Counted from the stretch's first letter, positions 1 to 7,817 are shown. The stretch: DNA of 34,577 nucleotides from Hyphomicrobiales bacterium (GCA_017305835.1 JAFKJY010000096.1:1-34577), one strand, 5' to 3'. Made by a program: numbers and translations. Notes: generated from the letters alone by a model not told the origin.

Positions 1-320
1 GTCTCGTCCATGGCGAGGTCGAGCGAGGCGTAGCGGGAGATGCCGCGCCGCTCGCCGAGCGCCCGTGCGAGCGCCTGGCCGATGGCGATGCCGGTGTCCT
101 CGACCGTGTGGTGGTCGTCGATGTGCAGGTCGCCCTCGGCGCGGATCGTCATGTCGATCAGCGAATGGCGCGAAAGCTGCTCCAGCATGTGGTCGAAGAA
201 GCCAACGCCGGTCGAAATCTCCGACCTTCCCGTCCCGTCGATGTCGACGGCGACGGAGATCGCGGTTTCCTTCGTCTTGCGCTCGACGCTCGCGCGGCGC
301 GCCTTCTCGCCGGAGGCCAT
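1..320 (-). CDS. hisB: Imidazoleglycerol-phosphate dehydratase, N-terminal part (runs off the left edge)
   Basis: Converts imidazole-glycerol phosphate to imidazole-acetol phosphate in histidine synthesis (cytoplasm). The leftward frame opens with ATG at 320-318 and stays open to base 1, giving 106 codons of a protein of about 200 residues; the C-terminal half lies outside the window. Family motifs are clear: DIDGTG near residues 28-33, GFFDHML near 42-48, and the metal-binding signature DLHIDDHHTVEDTG near 67-80, with GISRYAS further on. It is divergent from hslV. In rhizobia hisB heads a his cluster reading away from hslV, so hisHAF would be expected to the left. The call is certain; the start is the first ATG that gives a normal-length N-terminus. 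Confidence 0.93.
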   Translation of the reverse strand, partial: MASGEKARRASVERKTKETAISVAVDIDGTGRSEISTGVGFFDHMLEQLSRHSLIDMTIRAEGDLHIDDHHTVEDTGIAIGQALARALGERRGISRYASLDLAMDE

Positions 321-416
321 GGGCAAATTCCCTGTCGGGGTCCTGTTCGCGCGAGCCTTCTAACAGCAGGCGACGGCGATATCCAGAAGCAAGCGACGGG
401 CCGTCGGGCCCGCCGG

Positions 417-445
417 TTTGCATTCGGCCGGGCCGCACATACATA
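417..445 (+). promoter_or_regulatory. Possible promoter of the hslV operon
   Basis: In the 176-base hisB-hslV gap, TTGCAT (418-423) is followed after 16 bases by TACATA (440-445), about 50 bases before the hslV ATG. The match to a housekeeping promoter is modest. A heat-shock sigma factor is expected for hslVU from the family, but no clear RpoH-type pair was found. Weak call. Confidence 0.25.
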
Positions 446-496
446 GACTCGACATTGAAAACGGCGGTGCTTCACGAGGCCGCCACGGAGACATTG

Positions 497-1045
497 ATGA
501 GCAATGATTTGACGATGCACGCCACGACGATCGTGACGGTGCGCAAGGGCGGCAAGGTGGTGATCGCGGGCGATGGCCAGGTCAGCCTGGGCCAGACGAT
601 CATGAAGGGCAATGCGAAGAAGGTCCGCCGGGTCGGCAAGGGCAACGTGATCGCCGGCTTCGCCGGAGCCACGGCCGACGCCTTCACCCTGCTGGAGCGG
701 CTGGAAGCCAAGCTCGAGCAGTATCCCGACCAGTTGACCCGCGCCGCGGTCGAGCTGGCCAAGGACTGGCGCACCGACCGCTACCTGCGCCGGCTTGAGG
801 CGATGATGCTGGTGGCCGACAAGCACGTGACGCTGGCGCTGACCGGCACCGGCGACGTGCTGGAGCCGGAGCACGGCGTGATGGCGATCGGCTCGGGCGG
901 CAACTACGCGCTGGCGGCCGCCCGCGCGCTGATGGACACCGACAAGGACGCCGAGGAGATCGCCCGCACTGCGATGAAGATCGCCGCCGACATCTGCGTC
1001 TACACCAACCAGAACGTCGTGGTGGAAACGCTCGATGCCGAATGA
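497..1045 (+). CDS. hslV: ATP-dependent protease subunit HslV (ClpQ)
   Basis: Peptidase subunit of the two-component HslUV protease, a proteasome-like N-terminal threonine hydrolase forming double hexameric rings that degrade unfolded proteins fed in by HslU. The 182-residue product has the family signature AGDGQVSLG and MKGNAKKVRR, with the catalytic threonine expected at Thr10 in HATTIVTV, exposed by removal of the first nine residues (inference by alignment with shorter HslV proteins that start MTTIV). The start at 497 has GGAG at 487-490, six bases upstream. A much longer in-frame extension upstream is rejected because its first 130 residues are arginine-rich antisense of hisB. First gene of an operon: its 3' end overlaps the acetyltransferase gene by 11 bases. 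Confidence 0.96.
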   Translation: MSNDLTMHATTIVTVRKGGKVVIAGDGQVSLGQTIMKGNAKKVRRVGKGNVIAGFAGATADAFTLLERLEAKLEQYPDQLTRAAVELAKDWRTDRYLRRLEAMMLVADKHVTLALTGTGDVLEPEHGVMAIGSGGNYALAAARALMDTDKDAEEIARTAMKIAADICVYTNQNVVVETLDAE

Positions 1046-1559
1046 CGGCAGGGCCGCGCGCTACGATTTCCGCGCCGTCGAGGAAGACGACCTGCCGATG
1101 CTGGCCGACTGGCTCTCCCGCCCGCACAATGCGGAATGGTGGGGCGACGACGCCGAGCTGAGCGTGTCGGAGATCCGCGAGGCGATGGACAGCATCGAGA
1201 CGGAGCCGCTGATCGTGGAGCTGGACGGCGAGCCCATCGCCTATCTCCAGAGCTACGACCCGCATCTGGAGGACGGCCATCCCTACCAGGACCAGCCGAC
1301 CGGCACGATCGGGCTCGACATCTCGATGGGCCCGGCCGAGCTTCTCGGCAAGGGCCACGGCTCGGCGATCGTCGCCCGCTTCGCCGAGATGCTGTTCGAG
1401 GAAGGCGTGCCGCGGGTCATCATCGACCCGGACCCGGTCAACGCGCGCGCCATACGCGCCTATGAGAAGGCGGGCTTCACCGCCTTCGACGAGAGACACA
1501 CGATCTACGGTTCCGTGCTCATGATGAGGCGGGACGCACCGGAAGAGACAGACGAATGA
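1035..1559 (+). CDS. GNAT-family N-acetyltransferase located between hslV and hslU
   Basis: A 174-residue acetyl-CoA-dependent acetyltransferase. The acetyl-CoA loop is LLGKGHGSAI near residues 102-111. Other GNAT signs are the ADWLSRPHNAEWW stretch near the N-terminus (resembling AAC(6')-type and siderophore-type acetyltransferases) and the C-terminal NARAIRAYEKAGF motif. The substrate cannot be read from the sequence; an aminoglycoside label would be over-annotation. It overlaps hslV by 11 bases at its start and hslU by 4 (ATGA) at its end, so it must be co-transcribed and probably translationally coupled with the protease genes. Possible jobs (inference) are N-terminal or lysine acetylation linked to proteolysis, or an unrelated small-molecule reaction that merely shares the operon. 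Confidence 0.88.
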   Translation: MPNDGRAARYDFRAVEEDDLPMLADWLSRPHNAEWWGDDAELSVSEIREAMDSIETEPLIVELDGEPIAYLQSYDPHLEDGHPYQDQPTGTIGLDISMGPAELLGKGHGSAIVARFAEMLFEEGVPRVIIDPDPVNARAIRAYEKAGFTAFDERHTIYGSVLMMRRDAPEETDE

Positions 1560-2866
1560 CCAATTTTTCCCCCCGCGAAACCGTTTCCGAACTCGACCGC
1601 TACATCATCGGCCAGAAGGACGCCAAGCGCGCCGTCGCGATCGCGCTGCGCAACCGCTGGCGGCGCCAGCAGCTCGAAGGCCAGATGCGCGAAGAGGTGA
1701 TGCCGAAGAACATCCTGATGATCGGCCCCACCGGCGTCGGCAAGACCGAGATCTCGCGGCGGCTGGCCAAGCTCGCCGGCGCGCCCTTCGTCAAGGTCGA
1801 GGCGACCAAGTTCACCGAGGTCGGCTATGTCGGCCGCGACGTCGAGCAGATCGTGCGCGATCTCGTCGAGATCGCCATCGGGCTGACGCGCGAGAAGATG
1901 CGCGAGGACGTCAAGGCGCGCGCCCACCTCAACGCCGAGGAGCGCGTGCTGGAGGCCCTCGTCGGCAAGACGGCGAGCCCGGCCACCCGCGATTCCTTCC
2001 GCCGCAAGCTGCGCGACAACGAGCTCGACGACAAGGAGATCGAGATCGAGGTGGCCGACGCCGGCACCGGCGGCATGCCGAGCTTCGAGATTCCCGGCAT
2101 GCCGGGCGCCAATATCGGCGTGATGAACATCAACGACATGCTGTCGAAGGCGATGGGCGGCAAGCGCACCAAGATGCGCAAGACGACGGTGAAGGATTCC
2201 TACGAGCTGCTGATCGCCGACGAGTCCGACAAGCTGCTCGACCAGGACGAGGTGGTGCGGCAGGCGCTGGAATCGGCGGCGAACGACGGCATCGTCTTCA
2301 TCGACGAGATCGACAAGATCGCGGCGCGCTCCGACATCTCCGGCGGGCCGTCGCGCGAAGGCGTGCAGCGCGACCTGCTGCCGCTGGTCGAGGGCACGAC
2401 GGTGGCGACCAAATACGGGCAGATCAAGACCGACCACATCCTGTTCATCGCCTCGGGCGCCTTCCACGTCTCGAAGCCGTCGGACCTGCTGCCCGAGCTT
2501 CAGGGCCGCCTGCCGATCCGCGTCGAGCTGAGGGCCTTGGAGAAGGAGGACTTCGTCCGCATCCTGACCGAGACCGAGGCGAGCCTGATCAAGCAGTACA
2601 TCGCGCTGATGGCGACGGAGGGCGTGACGCTCTCCTTCACAGACGACGCGATCGACGCGCTGGCCGGCATCGCGGTCGACCTCAACGCCAGCATCGAGAA
2701 CATCGGCGCGCGGCGGCTGCAGACCGTGATGGAGCGCGTGCTCGACGAAATCTCCTTCGACGCGCCGGACCGGGGTGGCACGGAAGTCACAATCGACGCC
2801 GAATATGTGAGGAAGCGGGTCGGCGACCTCGCCAGGAACACAGATTTGTCTCGTTTCATCCTGTAA
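1556..2866 (+). CDS. hslU: ATP-dependent protease ATPase subunit HslU (ClpY)
   Basis: AAA+ unfoldase that docks on HslV, unfolds substrates with ATP and opens the protease pore. 436 residues, normal length. Walker A GPTGVGKT is at 57-64 and Walker B IVFIDE at 246-251; the pore-loop region GYVGRD lies near residue 90, and the intermediate domain between roughly 110 and 235 contains the charged NELDDKEIEIEV stretch. The C-terminus ends LSRFIL, the tail that inserts into HslV to activate it. The start overlaps the stop of the acetyltransferase gene (ATGA), and a strong intrinsic terminator follows at 2874. Confidence 0.97.
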   Translation: MTNFSPRETVSELDRYIIGQKDAKRAVAIALRNRWRRQQLEGQMREEVMPKNILMIGPTGVGKTEISRRLAKLAGAPFVKVEATKFTEVGYVGRDVEQIVRDLVEIAIGLTREKMREDVKARAHLNAEERVLEALVGKTASPATRDSFRRKLRDNELDDKEIEIEVADAGTGGMPSFEIPGMPGANIGVMNINDMLSKAMGGKRTKMRKTTVKDSYELLIADESDKLLDQDEVVRQALESAANDGIVFIDEIDKIAARSDISGGPSREGVQRDLLPLVEGTTVATKYGQIKTDHILFIASGAFHVSKPSDLLPELQGRLPIRVELRALEKEDFVRILTETEASLIKQYIALMATEGVTLSFTDDAIDALAGIAVDLNASIENIGARRLQTVMERVLDEISFDAPDRGGTEVTIDAEYVRKRVGDLARNTDLSRFIL

Positions 2867-2873
2867 GGCTTGC

Positions 2874-2904
2874 GGCCGGCGCGGCACCCGCGCCGGCCGG
2901 TTTT
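2874..2904 (+). terminator. Intrinsic terminator after hslU
   Basis: A perfect 10-base stem (GGCCGGCGCG at 2874-2883 paired with CGCGCCGGCC at 2889-2898), five-base loop, then GGTTTT. It begins 8 bases after the hslU stop and closes the hslV-GNAT-hslU operon. Confidence 0.8.
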
Positions 2905-2976
2905 CCGGCCCGCCCGGCTCGACACGATCCGCGGCACTCCCTAAAGGTTGCACAGTCGGGCAGGGCGACAACCAGT

Positions 2977-3945
2977 ATGCGAAACACGCGGCGGGCCGTC
3001 ATTCCAGCACTCTGCATGCTGCTCACGGCAGCCCTGCCGGGGCTGGCGGCGACGCTCGTGCCGCCCGGCAACCGCAATGCGACGCAGCCGCCGGTGCCCT
3101 ACGGCTCCGCCAGCCGCACGCAGGCGCTGAACACGACCTACGAGGCGAAGTACCGGCGCGTGCTCGACTTCCTGCGCAAGGACGGAGAGCTGCGCGCCAA
3201 GATCGCGGCGGCGGCGCGGCAATACGGCATCGCCCCGATCCACATGGTCGGCGCCATCATCGGCGAGCACACCTACAACGTCGACGTCTACGACCGCCTG
3301 CAGACCTACTACGTCAAGGCGTTCTCCTATGTCGGCTCGGCCATCGCCTTCCGCTACAACGGCGAATCGGTGACCGATTTCGTCGCCCGGCCGCAGTTCG
3401 AGGAATGCGAGAAGGTCTCCGACAGCTACGAGATCTGGGCCTGCCGCGAGCGCATCTGGGAGCGCGACTTCCGCGGCAAGACGGTCGACGGCAGGCGCTT
3501 CCCGGACGACCGGTTCGGCGCCGTCTTCTTCCAGCCGCTCTATGCCGGCCAGACCTTCGGCATCGGTCAGCTCAACCCGCTGACGGCGCTGCAGATGAGC
3601 GACCTCGTCCACCGCGTCTCCGGCCTGCCGAAGCTGTCGGCCGACGATCCGGGGCAGGTCTACCGGACGATCATGGACCCGGACCTGACGCTGCCCTACG
3701 TGGCGGCGACGCTGAAAACCTCGATCGACGCCTATGCGCGGATCGCCGGCTTCGACATCTCGAAGAACCCCGGCATCACCGCCACCCTCTACAATCTCGG
3801 CGACCCGGAGCGACGGGCCCGCGCGCTGAAGGCCGAGAACGACCGGCGCCGCGCCAACGGGCAATCCGCGCGGCTGCCGGAGGAGAACTATTACGGCTGG
3901 CTGGTGAACGACCGCATCGAGGACCTCGAAGGGCTGTTCAAATAG
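2977..3945 (+). CDS. DUF1402 family exported protein with lytic-transglycosylase-like motifs
   Basis: 322 residues, matching in my judgement the DUF1402 family, conserved in rhizobia beside hslU. An N-terminal signal peptide is visible (basic start MRNTRR, hydrophobic VIPALCMLLTAAL, likely cut after GLA near residue 24), so the product is periplasmic. Although unnamed functionally, it carries a pattern like soluble lytic transglycosylases/lysozymes: a Glu in VGAIIGEHTYN (E near 94), then FGIGQLNPLTAL near 204-215, and TATLYNLGD near 267-275, comparable to the Glu, GLMQI/NP and AYNAG motifs of that fold. Two cysteines (EECEK and WACRER) could form a disulfide. A peptidoglycan-cleaving role is inference. 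It has its own 5' gap after the hslU terminator and is convergent with the DoxX-like gene only 4 bases away. Confidence 0.8.
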   Translation: MRNTRRAVIPALCMLLTAALPGLAATLVPPGNRNATQPPVPYGSASRTQALNTTYEAKYRRVLDFLRKDGELRAKIAAAARQYGIAPIHMVGAIIGEHTYNVDVYDRLQTYYVKAFSYVGSAIAFRYNGESVTDFVARPQFEECEKVSDSYEIWACRERIWERDFRGKTVDGRRFPDDRFGAVFFQPLYAGQTFGIGQLNPLTALQMSDLVHRVSGLPKLSADDPGQVYRTIMDPDLTLPYVAATLKTSIDAYARIAGFDISKNPGITATLYNLGDPERRARALKAENDRRRANGQSARLPEENYYGWLVNDRIEDLEGLFK

Positions 3946-3959
3946 GCCTTCAGCCCTTC
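3928..3959. terminator. Inverted repeat spanning the convergent gene ends
   Basis: GAAGGGCTG (3928-3936) and CAGCCCTTC (3951-3959) form a perfect 9-base stem with a 14-base loop. It sits across the stop codons of the DUF1402 and DoxX-like genes. There is no T-tract, so a terminator role is only suggested by position. Confidence 0.3.
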
Positions 3960-4339
3960 CGCCACGGGAAGATCGCCCGCAGCGCCGGGTCGCGCAGCCA
4001 CAGGCCGCCCCACATGAACAGGCCGAGATAGAGGCCGAACAGCTCGTGGCTGAACAGCGGGTTGCCGATCCTGACCTGCGTCGCCATCGCGCCGCCGAAC
4101 AGGCCCATCGCCAGCACGGCACCGAGCACGCTGGTGCGCGGCCATATATAAAGAAGCACGCAGGCGAGCTCGATCAGCCCGATCATCGTCACGTAGCCAT
4201 CGGGCCAGCCGAGCTGGCGCATCGTCTCGTCCGCGACTTCCATGCCCAGCAGCTTCGGCGCGACCGAGGCGCCCAGCATGAACAGCACGTAGAGGCCGCT
4301 GAGCAGCCAGCCCACGCGAACCATCGTCTTCTCGCTCAT
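3950..4339 (-). CDS. DoxX-like small membrane protein
   Basis: 129 residues with four hydrophobic segments: VRVGWLLSGLYVLFMLGAS, TMIGLIELACVLLYIW, LGAVLAMGLFGGAMAT and the C-terminal LFGLYLGLFMWGGLWL. Length, the four-helix layout, an early APKLLGM, and RQLGWPDGY before helix 2 fit the DoxX_2/DoxX-like family. Members are poorly characterised inner-membrane proteins, some linked to redox or thiol stress. The start at 4339 (MSEKTMVRV) is chosen because GGAGG stands just upstream; an ATG 60 bases further up is less likely. It lies 59 bases after the XRE regulator gene on the same strand, so could be its operon partner or be read from its own promoter. Confidence 0.75.
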   Translation of the reverse strand: MSEKTMVRVGWLLSGLYVLFMLGASVAPKLLGMEVADETMRQLGWPDGYVTMIGLIELACVLLYIWPRTSVLGAVLAMGLFGGAMATQVRIGNPLFSHELFGLYLGLFMWGGLWLRDPALRAIFPWRKG

Positions 4340-4398
4340 CGATCCCTCCATCCTCGAGCATCTACCCGAAGGACGGCCGGACACGGCCGGCGCCGACA

Positions 4399-4764
4399 TC
4401 AGTCACGACGATTTTCCGCGCGGAGCTGGGCGATCAGGCCGTCGAGGCGGTTATCGTCGAGCTCGCGCACCTTCTGCGCCAGCAGGTTGGCGAGCTCGGT
4501 GGCCCGCGGCGACAGACCGGCGGTGTCGATGACGATGCGCGGGTCGGAGAGCGCGGCGAGGCGCTGCAATTCCTCGGCCTCGTCCCAGATCACGTTGAAA
4601 TAGCCGATCACCTTCTGAACCATCGGCCAGCCCGGCGCGCCGCGATGGCCGTGCTCCAGCGCCGAGAGATAGGCCGGGCTGACGCCGAGCGCGGCGGCCA
4701 TCTGCTTCTGGCTGACGCCCTTCGCCCGGCGCAGCTCGCGCAGCCGCTGGCCGAACGGGGTCAT
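4399..4764 (-). CDS. XRE-family helix-turn-helix regulator
   Basis: 121 residues. The N-terminal part is a Cro/C1-type helix-turn-helix: FGQRLRELRRAKGVSQKQM, AAALGVSPAYLSALEHGHRG (residues about 4-42). The rest is helical (EEAEELQRLAALSDP, ATELANLLAQKVRELDDNRL), suggesting dimerisation. The start ATG at 4764 overlaps the smr stop (ATGA), so translation is probably coupled. The extended reading frame upstream is arginine-rich antisense-like sequence and was dropped. The target is unknown; as the last gene of the tim44-mltA-smr-xre run it may control this run or the following DoxX-like gene. Proteins of this type are conserved beside mltA/smr in rhizobia, so this is a chromosomal regulator rather than a phage repressor (inference). 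Confidence 0.85.
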   Translation of the reverse strand: MTPFGQRLRELRRAKGVSQKQMAAALGVSPAYLSALEHGHRGAPGWPMVQKVIGYFNVIWDEAEELQRLAALSDPRIVIDTAGLSPRATELANLLAQKVRELDDNRLDGLIAQLRAENRRD

Positions 4765-5318
4765 CCGGCGGGGCCGGCGCGGCGCAGCCGCAGATAGAGC
4801 GCGCCCTCGCCGCCATGCTGGCGCGCGGCCTCGGCGTGGGCGCCGACGAGGCCGGCGAAGGGAGCCGTCGCCAGCCATCCGGGCACGGCGCGGCGCAGCA
4901 CGCCGTCGCCGCCCTTCGACGTCCCCTTGCCGGTGATGACCAGCACGTGGCGCAGGCCCGACGCATGCGCCTGGCGCAGGAAACCGAGCAGCCGGCCATG
5001 CGCCTCCGCCTGGGTGAGGCCGTGCAGGTCGATGCGCGCCTCGATCGACAGCCGGCCCTTGGCTATCCTGCCGTGGGTGCGGTCGTCGAGGCCGGTCGGG
5101 CGCGGACGCGTAGCCGGCTTCGGAAGCTGCGGTGCCGAGATGAAGGGCGGTACGGAAGCCGGTCCGGGAGCCACCTGCGGGAGCGCCGGCGGCTCCGGCT
5201 CGACCGTCTCGACAGGCTCAAGCTCGACGCCGGGCAGCGGCTTCACCGAGCGCGCCACCTTGTGCCAGAGGATGCGGTCCTCGGTCGTGAGCCCTTTCGT
5301 GCCGCGCCGCGCCGTCAC
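4761..5318 (-). CDS. Smr domain protein (MutS2 C-terminal-like nuclease domain)
   Basis: 185 residues. The first 80 are proline-rich and probably disordered (VEPEPPALPQVAPGP). The Smr domain follows from about residue 95: IDLHGLTQAEAH (LDxHG-type motif) and VLVITGKG (TGxG motif), then GDGVLRRAVPGWL. Smr domains are small endonucleases acting on nucleic acids, including collided-ribosome mRNA in better-studied relatives; the substrate here is not known. The start is GTG at 5318, overlapping the mltA stop (GTGA), and the end overlaps the XRE gene (ATGA). Co-transcribed with mltA. Confidence 0.88.
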   Translation of the reverse strand: MTARRGTKGLTTEDRILWHKVARSVKPLPGVELEPVETVEPEPPALPQVAPGPASVPPFISAPQLPKPATRPRPTGLDDRTHGRIAKGRLSIEARIDLHGLTQAEAHGRLLGFLRQAHASGLRHVLVITGKGTSKGGDGVLRRAVPGWLATAPFAGLVGAHAEAARQHGGEGALYLRLRRAGPAG

Positions 5319-6415
5319 GGGAAGCGCTCCGCGATCGTCGCCGGGACCAGGATGTGGAAGTCGGCCGCGTTGCGCACCACGCCGGCGATCTCGCCGGCCG
5401 CGTTGCCGGAACCGGCGAAGAGGTCGCCGCGCGCCGGGCCGACGATGGCCGAGCCCGTATCCTGCGCGATCATGAGCCGGCTAAAACGCTCGCCGCCGAA
5501 GGCCGTCAGCGTCGGCGCGTCGACGAAGAAGGGCGTGGCGAAGGTGTGGATCAGCCGGTCGACGGCCATCGAGCGGCCGGCCGCCAGCGGCACCTTTGCC
5601 GCGGCCACCGGACCGAGGGTCGGATCGTCCACCGGCGCGTCGCGGAAGAAGATGAAGGAGCGGTTCCGCCACAGGATCTCGTCGACGCGATCCGGATGGA
5701 CGCGGAACCAGGCGCGGATCGACTGCATGGTGACGTCGGCCAGCGCGAGCTCGCCCTTTTCGACCAGCACCCGGCCGGCGCCTGTGAAGGGATGGCCGGA
5801 CTTGGCGGCATAGGTGACGCGCCGCTCCGCGCCGTCCGGCATGACGAGGCGTGCCGCGCCCTGCACGTGGATGAAGAAGACGTCGACCTTGTCGGCGAGC
5901 CAGGCGAACTCAAGCCCCCTGCCGGCGAGCGCGCCGCGCTCGATCGCGCCGCGGTCGAAATATTCGACGATGCCGGCATCGGTCTTCCGGCCGAAGGCGA
6001 AATAGGGGTCCATGCCGGCGGGGCGGCCGGCGTCGTCGAGGTCGACGAGATCGTCGGGCCGCCGGTAGAGCGGGACGGTAAATTCCGGCGTCCGTACCGG
6101 CGCGGCGCGCGCGACCGGCTCGTAGAAGCCGGTGACGAAGCCGGCGCCGCCGCGCGGCCTTATGCGGAACGGACGGAAATGCGTCTCGAAGAAGGTGCGG
6201 GCCTCGGCCGCCGTCGGCGCCGACATGGCTCGCGCAGCCGCGAAGGCGGGGTCGAAGGCGGCCGCCTCGATGCGGAGCGAGCCCGTCCGGTAGGGTTTTT
6301 CGAGCGCGCGGAAAGCCGAGCGGCGGAAGGCGGCGTAGGCGGCGGCGTGGTCGTCGCCCGCCCAGCCGGGGAGTACGGAAAAGCTTTCGGGCTCTAGGTC
6401 AGCGCCGGCCGGCAT
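5315..6415 (-). CDS. mltA: Membrane-bound lytic murein transglycosylase A
   Basis: 366 residues. Cleaves peptidoglycan glycan strands to 1,6-anhydro products. MltA barrel domain: FRIRPRGGAGFVTGFYEP, FTVPLYRRPDDLV, and DVFFIHVQGAARL. The C-terminal 3D domain ends with AQDTGSAIVGPARGDLF, in which Asp331 (GDLF) is the expected catalytic acid. The protein begins MPAGADLEPESFSVLPGW with no obvious signal peptide or lipobox from this start; either the true start is not recognisable or export differs, since family members act in the periplasm. No longer leader fits because the tim44-like gene ends only 21 bases upstream. Upstream of smr in an overlapping operon. Confidence 0.93.
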   Translation of the reverse strand: MPAGADLEPESFSVLPGWAGDDHAAAYAAFRRSAFRALEKPYRTGSLRIEAAAFDPAFAAARAMSAPTAAEARTFFETHFRPFRIRPRGGAGFVTGFYEPVARAAPVRTPEFTVPLYRRPDDLVDLDDAGRPAGMDPYFAFGRKTDAGIVEYFDRGAIERGALAGRGLEFAWLADKVDVFFIHVQGAARLVMPDGAERRVTYAAKSGHPFTGAGRVLVEKGELALADVTMQSIRAWFRVHPDRVDEILWRNRSFIFFRDAPVDDPTLGPVAAAKVPLAAGRSMAVDRLIHTFATPFFVDAPTLTAFGGERFSRLMIAQDTGSAIVGPARGDLFAGSGNAAGEIAGVVRNAADFHILVPATIAERFP

Positions 6416-6436
6416 CGTGGCGCCCCGGGCCTTTTC

Positions 6437-7144
6437 TCAGTCCTCGGCCTCGGTGGCGACGAGCTTCCAGTTGGGATCCTTGGAGCGCGTGTCGCGGGCG
6501 AAGGTCCAGACGTCCTTGACCTCGGCGACCGTCTCGGGATCGCCGTCGATCACCGCCCCGGCCTTGTCCAGCGTCGCCGAGATCAGCTCGCTGACGATGC
6601 GCAGCGTGACATGGGCGTCGCCGCCCTTCATCTCGGCGCCGACGATCTCGGCCTTGTTGATGCCGACGAAGGAGGACTGGATCTTCTCGGCGCGCTGCTC
6701 GCGCTCGGTGATGGCGGCTGCGAAGCCGTCATAGACCTCGCGCGACAAAAGGTTCTTGAGCGTGCGGCGGTCGCCGTCGGCGAAGGCCATGACGATCATC
6801 TCGTAGGCCATCTTGGCGCCCTCGACGAAGGTCTTCGGCTCGAAGGAGGGATCGGCGTCGCGGATGGCGCGCAGGCCCTTGTTCAGGTCCGACAGCGGCG
6901 AGGCGATGGCGTCGATCTCGGCATAGGGCTCGGCGGCCGGCTCGGCCGCGCCCTTGCGGCGCGGCAGGGCGACGACGTTGTCCTGCGCGGCGGTCTTGTC
7001 GTCGGCGCGGGTGCGGCCGGCGGTATAGGGATCGAAGGGCGGACGCTCGCTTCCGGTGCGCTTTCCGAGCACGTTCCGGAGCTGGATGAAGATCACCACA
7101 GCCGCAACCAGGAAAAAGATAGTGCCGAAGTCGAAGAAACCCAT
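6437..7144 (-). CDS. Tim44-like domain protein
   Basis: 235 residues. An N-terminal membrane anchor (FDFGTIFFLVAAVVIFIQL, residues 4-22) is followed by a charged low-complexity linker and a C-terminal Tim44/MRP-L45-type domain (from about residue 95: SFEPKTFVEGAKMAYEMIVMAFADGD, then EVYDGF, VTLRIVSELISA, VWTFARDTRSKDPNWKLVAT). Bacterial members (TimA-type) are inner-membrane proteins related to the mitochondrial import motor subunit Tim44. The partner here is unknown; secB and fxsA are divergent neighbours. The start at 7144 gives the standard MGFFDF beginning; an upstream ATG at 7231 would add an unlikely basic tail. It probably heads the tim44-mltA-smr-xre transcription unit. Confidence 0.88.
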   Translation of the reverse strand: MGFFDFGTIFFLVAAVVIFIQLRNVLGKRTGSERPPFDPYTAGRTRADDKTAAQDNVVALPRRKGAAEPAAEPYAEIDAIASPLSDLNKGLRAIRDADPSFEPKTFVEGAKMAYEMIVMAFADGDRRTLKNLLSREVYDGFAAAITEREQRAEKIQSSFVGINKAEIVGAEMKGGDAHVTLRIVSELISATLDKAGAVIDGDPETVAEVKDVWTFARDTRSKDPNWKLVATEAED

Positions 7145-7228
7145 GTCTTCCGCCAGTTGCCGATGGTGGCCCGGCCGACCGCGAGGGCGGGTCCGGACCA
7201 ACCCCGAAGGAGCTGCACGCGCCCGATT

Positions 7229-7257
7229 CATATAGAATGGCAGCGCCGATCATTCAA
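7229..7257 (-). promoter_or_regulatory. Probable promoter of the tim44-mltA-smr-xre run
   Basis: On the minus strand TTGAAT (7257-7252), 17 bases, then TATATG (7234-7229). It lies about 85 bases upstream of the tim44-like ATG in the divergent gap with fxsA. Sequence match to a sigma-70-type promoter only. Confidence 0.45.
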
Positions 7258-7334
7258 ATGAAGAGCGAACATGCCTATCTGACTGTAAATTCATCCGCCG
7301 CGGCCGGCCGCGGCGCCAATCTCCACGGATCGCG

Positions 7335-7817
7335 GTGCGCCCTTCCCTCCTGCCTTTCCTGATCTTCCTCGTGCCGGTCCTCGAGATCGCAACCTTCGTC
7401 GTCGTCGGCAGCCATATCGGCGTGCTGGCGACCCTGCTGCTGGTGATGGCGACCTCTGTCGCGGGCGCGGCGCTGCTGCGCATCCAGGGCCTCGGCACGC
7501 TGGCCCGCATCCGCGCCCAGGTCGACCGGGGCGCGCTGCCCAACCGCGAGCTGGCGCATGGCGCGATGATCCTCGTCGCCGGCCTGCTGCTGCTGATGCC
7601 GGGCTTCCTGACCGACGTGGTCGGCCTGCTGCTGTTCATTCCGCCGGTGCGCGACGCCGCCTGGCGGCTGCTGCGCTCGCGCATCGTGGTCGTCGCGCGC
7701 GGCCCGTGGGCGGGCGGCTTCGGCGGGCCACGCCCCGACGATCGCACCATCGACCTCGACAGCGACGAGTTTTCGCGCTCTCAACCGGACCGCGACCGGC
7801 TCGGCGGGCCGGGCTAG
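7335..7817 (+). CDS. fxsA: FxsA family membrane protein
   Basis: 160 residues. Hydrophobic segments at about 5-25 (LPFLIFLVPVLEIATFVVV), 28-48 (IGVLATLLLVMATSVAGAAL) and 76-101 (AMILVAGLLLLMPGFLTDVV), with the family signature LEIATFVVVG...LLLMPGFLTDVVGLLL, then a short acidic cytoplasmic tail (DDRTIDLDSDEF). FxsA of E. coli relieves phage T7 exclusion by the F plasmid when overproduced; the normal function is unknown. The start is GTG at 7335 and no ATG gives a complete first helix. Divergent from the tim44-like gene and 122 bases upstream of secB, an arrangement conserved in rhizobia. Confidence 0.88.
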   Translation: MRPSLLPFLIFLVPVLEIATFVVVGSHIGVLATLLLVMATSVAGAALLRIQGLGTLARIRAQVDRGALPNRELAHGAMILVAGLLLLMPGFLTDVVGLLLFIPPVRDAAWRLLRSRIVVVARGPWAGGFGGPRPDDRTIDLDSDEFSRSQPDRDRLGGPG

